Program-made: the position numbers and the translations under genes
In this document: one piece after another, positions 1 through 8,975 of the stretch
How positions within the stretch are numbered: the first letter of the stretch is position 1
How the letters are laid out: each line of letters starts with the position of its first letter
Assembly (NCBI GenBank): GCA_963677935.2
Contig: CAXXEH010000003.1
Location: 5,332,001 to 5,396,000 of the forward strand
DNA length: 64,000 nucleotides
DNA from: JAAFHB01 sp963677935
GTDB taxonomy: Bacteria; Bacteroidota; Bacteroidia; Bacteroidales; Prolixibacteraceae
Direction: 5' to 3'
The notes under the pieces: generated by a model
What the model was told of the DNA's origin: nothing
Seen by the model: only the letters and a program-made list of their open reading frames with translations
Databases searched by the model: none

Positions 1-399
1 AAAAAAACAAAACCTGATTGTATCATCTGGCTAACATCCTGTCAGTTGACCAGCAAGGACATTGCAGGTTCGGATATGTTAAAAGAGGTCGATTGGGTAC
101 TGAATGAGGCTGGCGACATCGCAACTACTTCAACTGTTCGTAATATGCTGGGCCCCCAAACCCGGCTGGTCACTTGTCTGGCCAACTGGAATGGACAGGA
201 TCCGGCCAAGGTGATTCCGGCCGCCATCAAAGAAAATGTCGGACTCTACGGTTTTACCAAACCGGTCGTGGGTTCTTTGATGCCACCGGTGGATTACTAC
301 CTTTCAAAACCGGTCGATAGCTTAAAAGGTGATGAGCGTAATATTGCTGTTCTTGCCAGGGCCTACAAAGATTTTCCAATTGATTATGTGAAAAAATGA
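1..399 (+). CDS. 3' end of an unrecognised enzyme, possibly TIM-barrel
   Basis: The reading frame is open from base 1, so the true start lies upstream of the window; the TTG at 46 is unlikely to be the start because the frame reads sensibly before it (KPDCIIWLTSCQ). About 132 residues are visible. Alternating short hydrophobic strands and helices (CIIWLTSC, TRLVTCLANW, NVGLYGFTKP) look like the last beta/alpha units of a TIM barrel, and the repeated pattern of a strand followed by a loop with W-N-G-Q-D is glycosidase-like. I do not recognise the family. The last codons overlap the next gene by four bases (ATGA at 396-399), so it is translationally coupled to the GH20 gene and belongs to the same operon. 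A fucosidase-like or other glycoside-hydrolase identity is only a guess. Confidence 0.6.
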   Translation, partial: KKTKPDCIIWLTSCQLTSKDIAGSDMLKEVDWVLNEAGDIATTSTVRNMLGPQTRLVTCLANWNGQDPAKVIPAAIKENVGLYGFTKPVVGSLMPPVDYYLSKPVDSLKGDERNIAVLARAYKDFPIDYVKK

Positions 400-2246
400 A
401 CATTAAAAGAATATCTGCCACCCTAATTGTAATCTCCTTTGCATTACTATTGAATGCCCAAAACATCAATATTATCCCTCAGCCGAAACAGGTAAAAATC
501 AATAATGGAAATTTTACCCTGAACGGTAAAACCGTCATTTTTTACAACGATCCGCAACTAAAATTCCTTGCAGATTATACTTCATCAACTATCCAGTCGC
601 TGAATAAACTGAAGCTGACTGTTAAACCCCGGAATGGAACGCCACCGAATATCCGGTCAATCAGTTTAATGCTTGATGGGAAAGCAAATACTTCAAAGGA
701 AGGATATCTTTTAAATGTAACTTCATCAGCAATTACAATATGTGGAGCTACCAGCAAAGGAATTTTCTATGGCGTCCAAAGCCTGTTGCAGTTGATACCA
801 ATCGATGGAGAATCGAAAATACAGGCACTTCAGATTCAGGATGAACCACGTTTTGGCTGGCGGGGTCTTCTGCTCGATGTAAGCCGTCACTTCTTTACCA
901 TTGATGAGGTTAAACGGCTGATCGATCAAATGGTCACCTACAAGTTTAACCTCCTGCAATTGCATTTGACTGATGATCAGGGGTGGCGGGTTGAGATCAA
1001 AAAATTACCCGAACTCACACGGATTGGAGCCTGGAGAGTCCCCCGAATGGGATTGTGGTGGGACAGAAAACCCCCTTATGATGGGGAAGAAGCAACTTAT
1101 GGAGGTTTTTACACGCAGGAACAAATTAAAGACCTTGTCGCTTATGCCGCCAAACGTAATGTAGATATTCTGCCCGAAATTGAAGTTCCGGGGCATAGTT
1201 TAGCCTCTATTGCATCATATCCATATCTCTCATCTTCTAAATCGGGTGCAAAAGTAAATCCGGGATCTCCGTTTTATAAGATGGAGGATAATACTCTTTG
1301 CGTAGGGAAAGAGTCTACTTTTGAATTTTTAAATATCGTTTTTTCCGAAATAGCCGAATTATTTCCGTTTGAATACATCCATATTGGCGGAGATGAGTGC
1401 TACAAAGGGTTCTGGAAAAAATGTGACGATTGCCAGAAACGGATGAAGGATAACGGGTTAAAGGATGAAAATGAACTGCAGAGTTATTTCATCAGACGCC
1501 TGGAGAAGATATTGCAGGAAAAGGGTAAGAAACTGATAGGTTGGGATGAGATTCTTGAAGGTGGTTTGGCGCCTAATGCAACAGTAATGAGCTGGCGGGG
1601 AATGGATGGCGGAATTGCAGCGGCAAAAGCAAACCATCATGTGGTGATGAGTCCCAATAACTATGCTTATCTCGATCTATACCAGGGTGATCCTGCCATC
1701 GAGCCACCTACTTACAGCCTCCTGCGTTTAAATACCGTTTATAAGTTTGAACCTGTTCCTGCAGGGATTGATTCTTCCTTTATACTTGGCGGACAGGGAA
1801 ATCTCTGGACAGAGAGTGTACCCACTTTCAGGCACGCCGAGTATATGCTCTGGCCACGTTCGTTTGCTTTGGCGGAAGTTCTTTGGACTCCCCGAAAAGA
1901 GACAAACTGGAACGACTTTCTCCGCCGGACCGAAGTTCATCTGGAACGTCTGGCTCATGCCGACATCAATTATGCCCGGAGTTTTTACGATGCTGCAATT
2001 CATCCGTCAAAGGATGAGAAAGGGGATTTAAATATACAACTAACCACAGAGATCGAAGGTCTCGATTGTTACTATACATTTGACAATACTTATCCTGATC
2101 ATCACAGTCTACTATACAGGAAAGGCGAAAAGCTGACCATCCCTAATGATGCTGATACCTTTCAGGTCATTACTTATCGGGATGGGAAACCTATTGGAAG
2201 AATAATTTCCGTATTGCTGGCGGATCTGAACAAACGGATTAAATAA
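396..2246 (+). CDS. GH20 beta-N-acetylhexosaminidase, exported
   Basis: This 616-residue protein would release terminal GlcNAc or GalNAc from glycans in the periplasm or at the cell surface. Residues 1-21 form a signal peptide ending LLLNAQ. A GH20b-type N-terminal domain (about 22-145, starting NIIPQPKQV) precedes the TIM-barrel catalytic domain, marked by GWRGLLLDVSRHFF, LHLTDDQGWR, PEIEVPGHS and HIGGDEC. Asp333-Glu334 in HIGGDEC are the family's catalytic pair: Glu is the acid/base and Asp orients the substrate acetamido group, which acts as nucleophile. GWDEI and VMSWRG further along fit the active-site tryptophan regions. A short C-terminal domain of about 100 residues (TIEGLDCYYTFD region) resembles the chitobiase C-terminal sandwich common in Bacteroidota enzymes. 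The length is normal. The start overlaps the upstream gene by ATGA, and the next gene follows after 10 bases. Confidence 0.95.
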   Translation: MNIKRISATLIVISFALLLNAQNINIIPQPKQVKINNGNFTLNGKTVIFYNDPQLKFLADYTSSTIQSLNKLKLTVKPRNGTPPNIRSISLMLDGKANTSKEGYLLNVTSSAITICGATSKGIFYGVQSLLQLIPIDGESKIQALQIQDEPRFGWRGLLLDVSRHFFTIDEVKRLIDQMVTYKFNLLQLHLTDDQGWRVEIKKLPELTRIGAWRVPRMGLWWDRKPPYDGEEATYGGFYTQEQIKDLVAYAAKRNVDILPEIEVPGHSLASIASYPYLSSSKSGAKVNPGSPFYKMEDNTLCVGKESTFEFLNIVFSEIAELFPFEYIHIGGDECYKGFWKKCDDCQKRMKDNGLKDENELQSYFIRRLEKILQEKGKKLIGWDEILEGGLAPNATVMSWRGMDGGIAAAKANHHVVMSPNNYAYLDLYQGDPAIEPPTYSLLRLNTVYKFEPVPAGIDSSFILGGQGNLWTESVPTFRHAEYMLWPRSFALAEVLWTPRKETNWNDFLRRTEVHLERLAHADINYARSFYDAAIHPSKDEKGDLNIQLTTEIEGLDCYYTFDNTYPDHHSLLYRKGEKLTIPNDADTFQVITYRDGKPIGRIISVLLADLNKRIK

Positions 2247-2256
2247 TTTAATTTAT

Positions 2257-3776
2257 ATGAAGCTATTAACCAATATCCTTTTAATCTGTTTTTTGGGGTC
2301 TTCTTTCATCGCAAATTCCCAGGAAATCAAACCGGAGGATATCACATCTGCACGAAAAATCCGGCGAGCTGAACTTAGAGATCCAATCCGGCCTGAGTGG
2401 CACCTCACTATTGCTGAAGGGAAAGCGATGCCCTTCGACCCAAACGGCGCTATTTTTAAAGATGGAGTCTACCATCTTTGGTATATCTATCAGGATGAAG
2501 GGAAATGCAACTGGCAGCATCTTTCTACCATCGATTTGTTTCACTGGAGATGGTATGCCAACGACTTAAAACCAAATCCGGGTGATCCTGAACATGATAT
2601 TTTCAGTGGAAACGCATTCCAGGCTAAAGACGGAAATGTGGTTTTAGCCTACCATGGTCTGGGCACAGATGGAAATTGCGTTGCATACAGTAGCGACAAA
2701 GATCTGAATGAATGGATAAAACCCAAAACGAATCCTATTGCAAAGCCGGGATGGGATCCCCACATGTGGGTTGATAGAGATTTGTATTATCAGATCTCTG
2801 GTGGAGTTCCCGGGGCCAAACACCCAAATCCTCCCGTTCTTTATATTGGAGACTCCTACGACAAACCTATGAATAAGGTGGGTGAGTTCCTGTCTCATAA
2901 CATGCCGGATGTGAACGATTTTGAAGATATATCGTGTCCTGACTTCTTTAAACTGGGAGATAAATGGGTGCTCCTGTGCATCAGTCATTCAAGGGGAGCC
3001 CGTTATTACATCGGCACCTGGGATGGCAAACAGTTTAATCCCGAGTCGCATCACCGGATGAACTGGCCGGAGGGACCATGTTTGCCCCCGAAACCTTGCT
3101 GGATGATCTGGGTCGCCGGATCATGTGGGCATGGGTACTTGACCGTAGATCAGGAGTTTCGAGTGGAACGATGTCAATGCCACGGGTTTTAACCCTTTCG
3201 AAAGATAAGCTATCGCTGAATATCGAACCGCCAAAGGAAGTTGAACGATTAAGGTACAACAAAATGGAGGCAAATCCTTTTACCGTGAATGCAGGTCAGT
3301 CGGTTATACTCGATCATATTTCCGGGAAAATCCTTGAAATGGAGATCACCATCGATCCGGGTCAGGCAAAACGGTTTGGGGTGAAGGTTTTTTCTTCTAA
3401 GGACGGGGTGGAGCAAACCCCAATCGTAATTGACAGAACTAAAAATATACTCCAAATAGATATGCGCAAATCGGGAGTTAATCAACCGGTCTATAACGAG
3501 TTTGCGATGGCTTTTGCATCTCCTGATCCAAAAAATAATCCGGTTATTGAAACGGAGGATGCCCCATTCTCGTTAAAACCTGGCGAAAAGGTTCATCTGC
3601 AGATATTTCTTGACAAGTCGATGCTTGAGGTTTTTGCGAATGGTCGTCAATGCATTACCCAGGTACTCTATCCAACGCTTAGGGATGCTGTCAATATTCA
3701 GGTCTTTGCCGAAGATGCACCTATTAAAGTAAGGAATATTAAGGCTTGGAAATTGTTTCCTGCCATGCAATGGTAA
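2257..3776 (+). pseudogene. GH32-like exported glycosidase, broken by a -1 frameshift near 3073-3078
   Basis: Two overlapping reading frames (2257-3192, then the +2 frame from about 3078 to 3776) together encode one GH32-type protein of about 506 residues. The first part has a signal peptide (to NSQ), the five-bladed propeller and DPNG with the presumed nucleophile Asp61; the second has FAPE and the C-terminal beta-sandwich (DKSMLEVFANGRQ). Against the intact paralogue at 4985-6655, the spacer between RMNW and FAPE is the same length if one base is restored near GGGACC at 3073-3077, so a single-base loss explains the break. The first frame ends with a nonsense tail after GP. ATG 3078 could restart translation, but the product would lack a signal peptide and the active site. 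The usual WECPDF acid/base motif is replaced by EDISCPDFF (E223 to F231). Real mutation and sequencing error cannot be separated here. Confidence 0.85.
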
Positions 3777-3813
3777 TCAGAAAATATCCTAACATGTAAT
3801 TAACTAAAAAATT

Positions 3814-4971
3814 ATGCAAATGTCTAATATCAAATCATTTACAATATTTTCTTTTGTTGTCGCGATTGTTGGTTTACTCTTAACAGGATGTAATACGGTT
3901 CGACCACCTGCTCAGATTGGATTGGCCGGATTGTCGGTGCTTGATAACACAAATACCCGATCAATCTCAGCCGAAAATATGACCGGTGAAAAAGGGAAGG
4001 GAGGCATGGCCATTCCCGATCCCTCGGAACTTAAACCGGCAGCCTCGGCTAGGGCAGCCGACAGCCTTGGCCAGGAATGGAAGGTAAAACCATTTCTCCG
4101 GGTAAATTCAGGTGAAACGGTCACCCTTATGGATGTTGACGGACCTGGGACAATTCAGCACATTTGGATGGTCGAAGGGTTAAGTCGCGCAAATGTATTA
4201 CGGTTTTACTGGGATGGAGAAGCCACCCCCTCTGTTGAGGTTCCGGCTCCCGATTTCTTTGCCGTTGGGCACGAAAAGTTTGCACGGGTCAATTCCCAGG
4301 TGGTAACTGTTAATCCATTGAACGCACTAAATTGTTACTGGCCTATGCCATTTAGGAAGCATGCTAAGGTTACGTTTACCAATGAGGGGGATAAAGATCT
4401 TCAACTTCTCGCCTTCCAGATCACCTACTCATTAAATCAAGTCAACAGGAATGCCGGATATTTTCATGCCCAATGGCGTCGTGCCAGAACAGGGGGCCAG
4501 AATCCATATGTCATCCTGGATGGAGTTAAGGGTAAAGGCCGTTATGTGGGTACTTTCCTGGCGTGGACACAAATGACTTCAAAAGGTTGGTTTGGAGAAG
4601 GAGAAGTTAAATTCTTTATGGATGGAGACACCAAATTTCCAACTATCTGTGGAACAGGAACTGAGGATTATTTCCTTGGTAGTTATGGGTTTGAACAATC
4701 GTATACCACACCCTATTCAGGGACAACACTGGCGGCAACAACTGAGGGAGAATTACCTAATTTATGGAGTCTTTATCGTTGGCATCTTCCCGATCCGATT
4801 TGCTTTACCCACGATTTAAAGGTGACCATCCAGGCATTAGGCTGGAATAACAAAGGGAGATACCGGTTGCTTGACGACGATATCGCTTCCGTGGCCTACT
4901 GGTATCAGAGCGAACCACATCAGCCTTTCCCTGTACTGCTTCCACTAAAATTAAGGAAACCAAATAAATAA
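3814..4971 (+). CDS. GH172 (DUF2961) glycosidase lipoprotein
   Basis: This is a 385-residue member of the DUF2961 family, now CAZy GH172, whose characterised members act on alpha-D-fructofuranosides, difructose anhydrides or D-arabinofuranosides. The N-terminus carries a lipobox (LLLTGC, Cys at about residue 26), so the protein should be lipid-anchored. Family landmarks are DVDGPGTIQHIW, the LRFYWDGE strand and GTGTEDYFLGSYGF with Glu284; acidic residues in this region are catalytic in characterised homologues. The fold is a double jelly roll that forms hexamers in known members. The gene lies between two GH32-like genes, an arrangement that supports a fructosyl or other furanosyl substrate; the exact linkage cannot be read from the sequence. 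Length is normal for the family and the gene is intact. The downstream gene starts 13 bases after its stop. Confidence 0.9.
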   Translation: MQMSNIKSFTIFSFVVAIVGLLLTGCNTVRPPAQIGLAGLSVLDNTNTRSISAENMTGEKGKGGMAIPDPSELKPAASARAADSLGQEWKVKPFLRVNSGETVTLMDVDGPGTIQHIWMVEGLSRANVLRFYWDGEATPSVEVPAPDFFAVGHEKFARVNSQVVTVNPLNALNCYWPMPFRKHAKVTFTNEGDKDLQLLAFQITYSLNQVNRNAGYFHAQWRRARTGGQNPYVILDGVKGKGRYVGTFLAWTQMTSKGWFGEGEVKFFMDGDTKFPTICGTGTEDYFLGSYGFEQSYTTPYSGTTLAATTEGELPNLWSLYRWHLPDPICFTHDLKVTIQALGWNNKGRYRLLDDDIASVAYWYQSEPHQPFPVLLPLKLRKPNK

Positions 4972-4984
4972 AAAGCGCGTAAAA

Positions 4985-6655
4985 ATGAAAAAAGATCTCC
5001 TTTTGCTATCCGTGATTTTTCTGGTTCAGTTCACGGCCATCGCTCAGAATAACCCAACTCCTTCGCTAATAAAGGATAATCTGCCAATTCCCAAAGAGGT
5101 GGTTAAAGCGACAAGGGAATTCAGAGAGCGGTTATTAACCGATCCCTACCGACCAGCCTACCATTTTGCATTTCCCGAAGATAACGGGCGACCGGGCGAT
5201 CCGAACGGAGCCTTTTTTGCTAACGGAAGGTATCACCTGATGTACCTTTATAAAAGGGAAGGGTCAGGCTTTTCATGGGGGCATGTATCGAGTACCGATA
5301 TGCTGAACTGGCGCCACCACCCCGATGCCATCTTACCGGGAAATGGTGATGAAGGATGCTTCAGCGGAGGCGCCTTTGTGGATGATGACGGTTCTGCAAT
5401 ACTCTCCTACTGGATGTTGTGGGGAGATAAGGGGATAGGACTTGCAAAAAGTACAGATGCCGGTTTTAACAAATGGGTAAAATCGGCAAGTAATCCTGTT
5501 ATCAAATCGGCAGAATGGGGGATCACAGATTTAAAGGATGCTTCGGGAAAACTCTTTCATGTCGGTTCAGCCGACCCATCCAATATCTGGAAGAAAGACG
5601 GCATATACTATATGGCTACCGGGAATTTACTGGTCCTGCGTAAATACGGGTCCCGTGGTAAAGGTTTGCCTGCAAATACTGACAAGTCCAAACTTCCCGA
5701 CGACTCGCTGAATTATCAGGGTGACCGCCTCTATTTATTTGCCTCGAATGATCTGAAATACTGGGAATATAAGCATGAACTCTATCAGTCTGATCGCAAA
5801 TGGACCAGTAAAAACGAGGACAATATGTGTCCCAGTTTCTTGCCTTTACCATCTTCTCCCGACGGAGGAAAACCGAGCGATAAACACCTGCTGCTTTTTA
5901 TCAGTCACAATATGGGCTGCCAATACTATGTAGGAAGCTATAAAAATGAACATTTCTATCCACAAAATCATGGACGGATGACCTGGAAAGACAATGCTTA
6001 TTTTGCCCCCGAGGCGTTGATCGATGGTAAAGGAAGACAAATTATGTGGAGCTGGATCTTTGACGATCGCCCCGATTCCGTGATCAATTTTCGTGGATGG
6101 ACCGGAATCTATGGATTACCGCGAACCCTGTGGCTTGGAAGCGACGGTACCCTCAGAATGCGACCGGTTAAAGAACTTGAGAACCTAAGGATGAAAGAAA
6201 CGATGGTTTCAAACATTAAAGTAACCTCCGGAAGTGTGGTGAAACTAACTGAACCCGGTCTGGAATTGATGGAACTCGAAGTGACAATTCCTCCAAATAG
6301 CGCTCAGCAATATGGGATTAAAGTTGGAGTATCGGATGATGGTCGTGAAGAGAGTGTTATCTGGTACGATCAAAGGGATAAAAAACTGAAATTTGATACC
6401 CGGAAATCTGGATTATCCTTTGGACGTAAGATGATTGAGGAAGCCCCTTTCGCGCTTGAAAAAGGGGAGCCACTTGTGCTGAGAATATTTGTTGATAAAT
6501 CTGTGGTTGAAGTTTTTGCCAACGACCGGCAAGCGATAGGACGTATGGTCTATCCTACATTAGGTGGCCGGGGGATCAGTTTGTTTTCCGACGGTGGAAA
6601 TGTCACGTTTAAAAGTATAAAAATATGGGAAATGAGCCCTTCCAACCCTTATTGA
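4985..6655 (+). CDS. GH32-like exported glycosidase with variant acid/base motif
   Basis: A 556-residue intact paralogue of the broken gene at 2257-3776. The signal peptide ends AIAQ at residue 21. The propeller domain carries GDPNG (Asp72, nucleophile position of GH32), CFSGGAF (equivalent to the FSGSA segment), ADPSNIW (in place of RDP) and NEDNMCPSF. In classical GH32 enzymes the last motif is WECPDF with Glu as acid/base; here that position is Met281, and Glu278-Asp279 lie three to two residues earlier. The C-terminal GH32 sandwich is clear (LRIFVDKSVVEVFANDRQ, MVYPTLGGRG). The family normally cleaves beta-fructofuranosides such as levan, inulin or sucrose, but the altered motif leaves activity and specificity open. 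It probably shares an operon with the preceding GH172 gene. Confidence 0.88.
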   Translation: MKKDLLLLSVIFLVQFTAIAQNNPTPSLIKDNLPIPKEVVKATREFRERLLTDPYRPAYHFAFPEDNGRPGDPNGAFFANGRYHLMYLYKREGSGFSWGHVSSTDMLNWRHHPDAILPGNGDEGCFSGGAFVDDDGSAILSYWMLWGDKGIGLAKSTDAGFNKWVKSASNPVIKSAEWGITDLKDASGKLFHVGSADPSNIWKKDGIYYMATGNLLVLRKYGSRGKGLPANTDKSKLPDDSLNYQGDRLYLFASNDLKYWEYKHELYQSDRKWTSKNEDNMCPSFLPLPSSPDGGKPSDKHLLLFISHNMGCQYYVGSYKNEHFYPQNHGRMTWKDNAYFAPEALIDGKGRQIMWSWIFDDRPDSVINFRGWTGIYGLPRTLWLGSDGTLRMRPVKELENLRMKETMVSNIKVTSGSVVKLTEPGLELMELEVTIPPNSAQQYGIKVGVSDDGREESVIWYDQRDKKLKFDTRKSGLSFGRKMIEEAPFALEKGEPLVLRIFVDKSVVEVFANDRQAIGRMVYPTLGGRGISLFSDGGNVTFKSIKIWEMSPSNPY

Positions 6656-6714
6656 AAAAGCGGGGAAACTTCTTTTAATTATCTTCGTGGATAAGTTTAA
6701 CTGACAGAATATAG

Positions 6715-6921
6715 TTGTTCATTCCAACCATTAAATTAAAATGCGATTTTCTGGCTAACGGTGTTTATGATGTTGAAATATTTAAGGATGGTGTGAATGC
6801 CGATTTAAATGGAAATGACTACAAAACGGAACAAATAAAAGTAAAATCAGGAGAAGAAATATTTGTTAATCTGGCCCCCGGAGGTGGTTGGTCAGCAAGA
6901 TTTATCCCTGCTAAAGAATGA
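6715..6921 (+). pseudogene. C-terminal remnant of a GH97 glycosidase
   Basis: A frame of 68 codons after an in-frame TAG at 6712-6714 encodes DFLANGVYDVEIFKDGVNAD, NDYKTE and LAPGGGWSARF. This is the hallmark C-terminal beta-sandwich of GH97 alpha-glucosidases and alpha-galactosidases (SusB type), where FRDG-NAD and MAPGGG-A are typical. A GH97 enzyme is about 650-700 residues, so some nine-tenths of the gene is absent, including the N-terminal sandwich and the barrel. There is no signal peptide and no convincing ATG; only TTG 6715 opens the frame. It lies between the intact GH32-like gene and the sugar porter, so it most likely marks a deletion that removed the body of a GH97 gene. Expression of a functional product is not expected. 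Confidence 0.8.
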
Positions 6922-6968
6922 TAAATTTCACTGGCATGATGTGCCAAAGTACCTTTTAAAATTTAGAA

Positions 6969-8297
6969 ATGAAAAACAAAACTAACAACAAAGTATTTAT
7001 CTGGTCATTGATTGTAGCGCTGGGCGGTTTCCTATTTGGCTTTGACACAGCAGTTATTTCGGGAGTTGAAAAACACATCCAGGAGTTGTTCCGGCTGACC
7101 CCTTTCTGGCATGGTTTTACCATCTCGTCGGCTCTTATTGGAACGGTGATCGGCGCGGTGATTTCAGGTCAACCGGCTGATAAATACGGAAGAAAACCTA
7201 TCCTCTTTGTCATTGCGGGTTTGTATGTGATAACTGCAGTGGGTAGCGCTATGGCAGGCGATGTAGGTACATTTATCATTTTCAGATTTCTCGGAGGGAT
7301 TGGTGTGGGCGCTTCCTCAGTTGTTGCTCCAACCTATATTGCAGAGATATCGCCGGCAAGAATCAGGGGAAAAATGACCGCCATGTTCCAATTTAACGTC
7401 ATTTTTGGAATCCTGATCGCTTTTGTTTCCAATTTCCTGCTTCGTGATTTTGGTGCTGAACCCTGGCGATGGATGCTGGGCGTCGCCGGAATCCCGGCAT
7501 TTCTTTTTTTCGCCTTTCTTTTTATCATCCCTGAAAGCCCAAGATTCCTGATCAAAATCGGCCAGATCGCAAAGGCCAAATTTATCCTTGAAAAAATTGA
7601 GGTGGAATCAATCGACCAGGAGATCGAAGAGATCAGACATAGTATGGAGAAATCATCCAATGGTAATCAGAATATTTTCTCCGGAATCTACTTTAAGCCT
7701 ATTTCGATTGCATTTTTGGTTGCCATGTTTAACCAGTTTTCGGGTATCAATGCAATATTGTATTATGCTCCGCGCATCTTCGAATTAAGCGGACTTTCAA
7801 ATGCCGACTCGATGTTTCAGTCTATTATGATCGGGGTGACGAACGGAATCTTCACAATTCTGGGAATGTTTTTGATCGACAGGGTTGGAAGGAAGAAATT
7901 GCTGATAACCGGTTCAATCGGGATGTCCATTTGTTTAGGACTAATTGCCAAAACATTTTATACCCAAAATTTTTCAGGTTATGGATTGCTGTTTCTTTTA
8001 CTGGTCTATATCATGTTCTTTGCTTTTTCAACGGGAGCGGTTATCTGGGTACTAATTGCCGAAATATTTCCCAATAGCGTGCGAGGGAAAGGGCAATCAC
8101 TCGGGAGTTTTACCCATTGGTTTTTTGCCGCTTTGATCACCTTTCTGTTTCCGGTGATAGTTAAACTCTCCGATTTTGGAGTTGGTCATGCCTTCCTGTT
8201 CTTCTCTGTGATGATGCTTGTTCAGGCAGGTGTAGTATGGAAATATTTCCCCGAAACAAAAGGGAGAACACTGGAGGAACTTGGTGAACATCTTTAG
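6969..8297 (+). CDS. Sugar-porter family MFS transporter (sugar:H+ symport type)
   Basis: This 442-residue inner-membrane protein has about twelve hydrophobic helices and the signature motifs of the sugar-porter family: GFLFGFDTAVISG in helix 1, GQPADKYGRKP (a variant of GR-x-GRR/K) in loop 2-3, GVGASSVVAPTYIAEISP with PARIRGK before helix 5, PESPRFL after helix 6, QFSGINAILYYAP in helix 7, DRVGRKKLL in loop 8-9 and PETKGRTLEEL at the C-terminus. Such proteins import hexoses or pentoses, usually with protons. It closes the region-1 gene run and would bring into the cytoplasm the monosaccharide released by the exported enzymes upstream. The substrate cannot be assigned; fructose or another hexose would fit the GH32-like/GH172 context. 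Confidence 0.93.
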   Translation: MKNKTNNKVFIWSLIVALGGFLFGFDTAVISGVEKHIQELFRLTPFWHGFTISSALIGTVIGAVISGQPADKYGRKPILFVIAGLYVITAVGSAMAGDVGTFIIFRFLGGIGVGASSVVAPTYIAEISPARIRGKMTAMFQFNVIFGILIAFVSNFLLRDFGAEPWRWMLGVAGIPAFLFFAFLFIIPESPRFLIKIGQIAKAKFILEKIEVESIDQEIEEIRHSMEKSSNGNQNIFSGIYFKPISIAFLVAMFNQFSGINAILYYAPRIFELSGLSNADSMFQSIMIGVTNGIFTILGMFLIDRVGRKKLLITGSIGMSICLGLIAKTFYTQNFSGYGLLFLLLVYIMFFAFSTGAVIWVLIAEIFPNSVRGKGQSLGSFTHWFFAALITFLFPVIVKLSDFGVGHAFLFFSVMMLVQAGVVWKYFPETKGRTLEELGEHL

Positions 8298-8307
8298 TCT
8301 TTTTATT

Positions 8308-8315
8308 TAAATTTG
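8308..8315 (+). promoter_or_regulatory. Candidate Bacteroidota -7 box (TAAATTTG) upstream of the locus A sigma gene
   Basis: TAAATTTG matches the TAnnTTTG -7 consensus of Bacteroidota housekeeping promoters and lies 60 bases upstream of the sigma ATG at 8375, just after the stop of the transporter gene. A TTG at 8281-8283 is too far away to be a well-spaced -33 element, so the call is tentative. Confidence 0.35.
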
Positions 8316-8374
8316 TGCCAGCTGATTTTTAACACCATATTGGATTCTTTTCGCCGTTGTGAACAAATCTGGAC

Positions 8375-8944
8375 ATGAAAACCGAGAGAGAGTTAGTTGA
8401 AGAATTAAAAGAGGGTTTGGCAAGCGCATTTGATAAATTGTATGAAGCGTATAGCCATAAGCTCTATATTTTTGCGCTTTCTATCCTAAAATCCAAGGAT
8501 GATGCAGAAGAGGTTGTTCAGAATACCTATTTTAAAATCTGGGAAAGGCGAAAAAGTATTGATAGCAGTCACTCCTTTAAATCATTTTTATTTACTGTTG
8601 CTTATAACGTCACAGTTGATCTGCTCAGGGAAAGACTAAAAGAGAGAAAATACCGGGAAATTATACTTCAAAATGCAACCTCCAATTACAATCTTGAAGA
8701 AGCTATTGAGTTCGGGTTCCTGCTTGAAAATGTAGAACAAATCATTAAGGAATTGCCACCCCGTAAACACGAAATTTATCAATTGAGCAGGGTTGATCAT
8801 CTTTCATACCAACAAATTGCGGAGAAGTTAAATATTTCCATCAAGACGGTCGAAAATAGCATCAATTTCTCCATGAACTTTATAAAGAGTCGTTTAGGGA
8901 AGGATTCATTGGTCATTCTGCTTTATACCGCACTTTTTCTTTAA
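8375..8944 (+). CDS. ECF-type RNA polymerase sigma factor, locus A
   Basis: A 189-residue sigma-70 family protein of the extracytoplasmic-function group. Region 2 (about residues 20-90) contains the helix AYSHKLYIFALSIL, the acidic core DDAEEVVQNTYFKIWE and SFKSFLFTVAYNVTVDLLR. Region 4 (about 120-175) contains LPPRKHEIYQLSR and the helix-turn-helix LSYQQIAEKLNISIKTVENS, which should bind the -35-like element of target promoters. The short hydrophobic C-terminal tail is usual in Bacteroidota ECF sigmas. The gene is followed by a FecR anti-sigma gene and a SusC gene with an STN domain, the standard arrangement for trans-envelope activation of a glycan-utilisation locus, so the likely targets are the susCD genes of locus A. 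Confidence 0.93.
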   Translation: MKTERELVEELKEGLASAFDKLYEAYSHKLYIFALSILKSKDDAEEVVQNTYFKIWERRKSIDSSHSFKSFLFTVAYNVTVDLLRERLKERKYREIILQNATSNYNLEEAIEFGFLLENVEQIIKELPPRKHEIYQLSRVDHLSYQQIAEKLNISIKTVENSINFSMNFIKSRLGKDSLVILLYTALFL

Positions 8945-8961
8945 AAGAAATCTTTTTTTCT

Positions 8962-8975
8962 CCCCCGACAGGGGG
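8962..8975. other. GC-rich hairpin between sigma and fecR genes
   Basis: Five C residues, the loop GACA and an eight-G run (8971-8978) can form a five-pair stem in an otherwise AT-rich spacer, 18 bases after the sigma stop and 86 bases before the fecR start. A T-rich stretch precedes it on the + strand rather than following it, so it does not look like a + strand intrinsic terminator. It may dampen read-through or protect an mRNA end. Confidence 0.4.

Noticed and set aside
3060..3095. Programmed -1 ribosomal frameshift in the GH32-like gene
   Set aside because: No canonical slippery heptamer or downstream pseudoknot is evident at the junction, the paralogue is encoded in a single frame, and a simple one-base loss explains the break.
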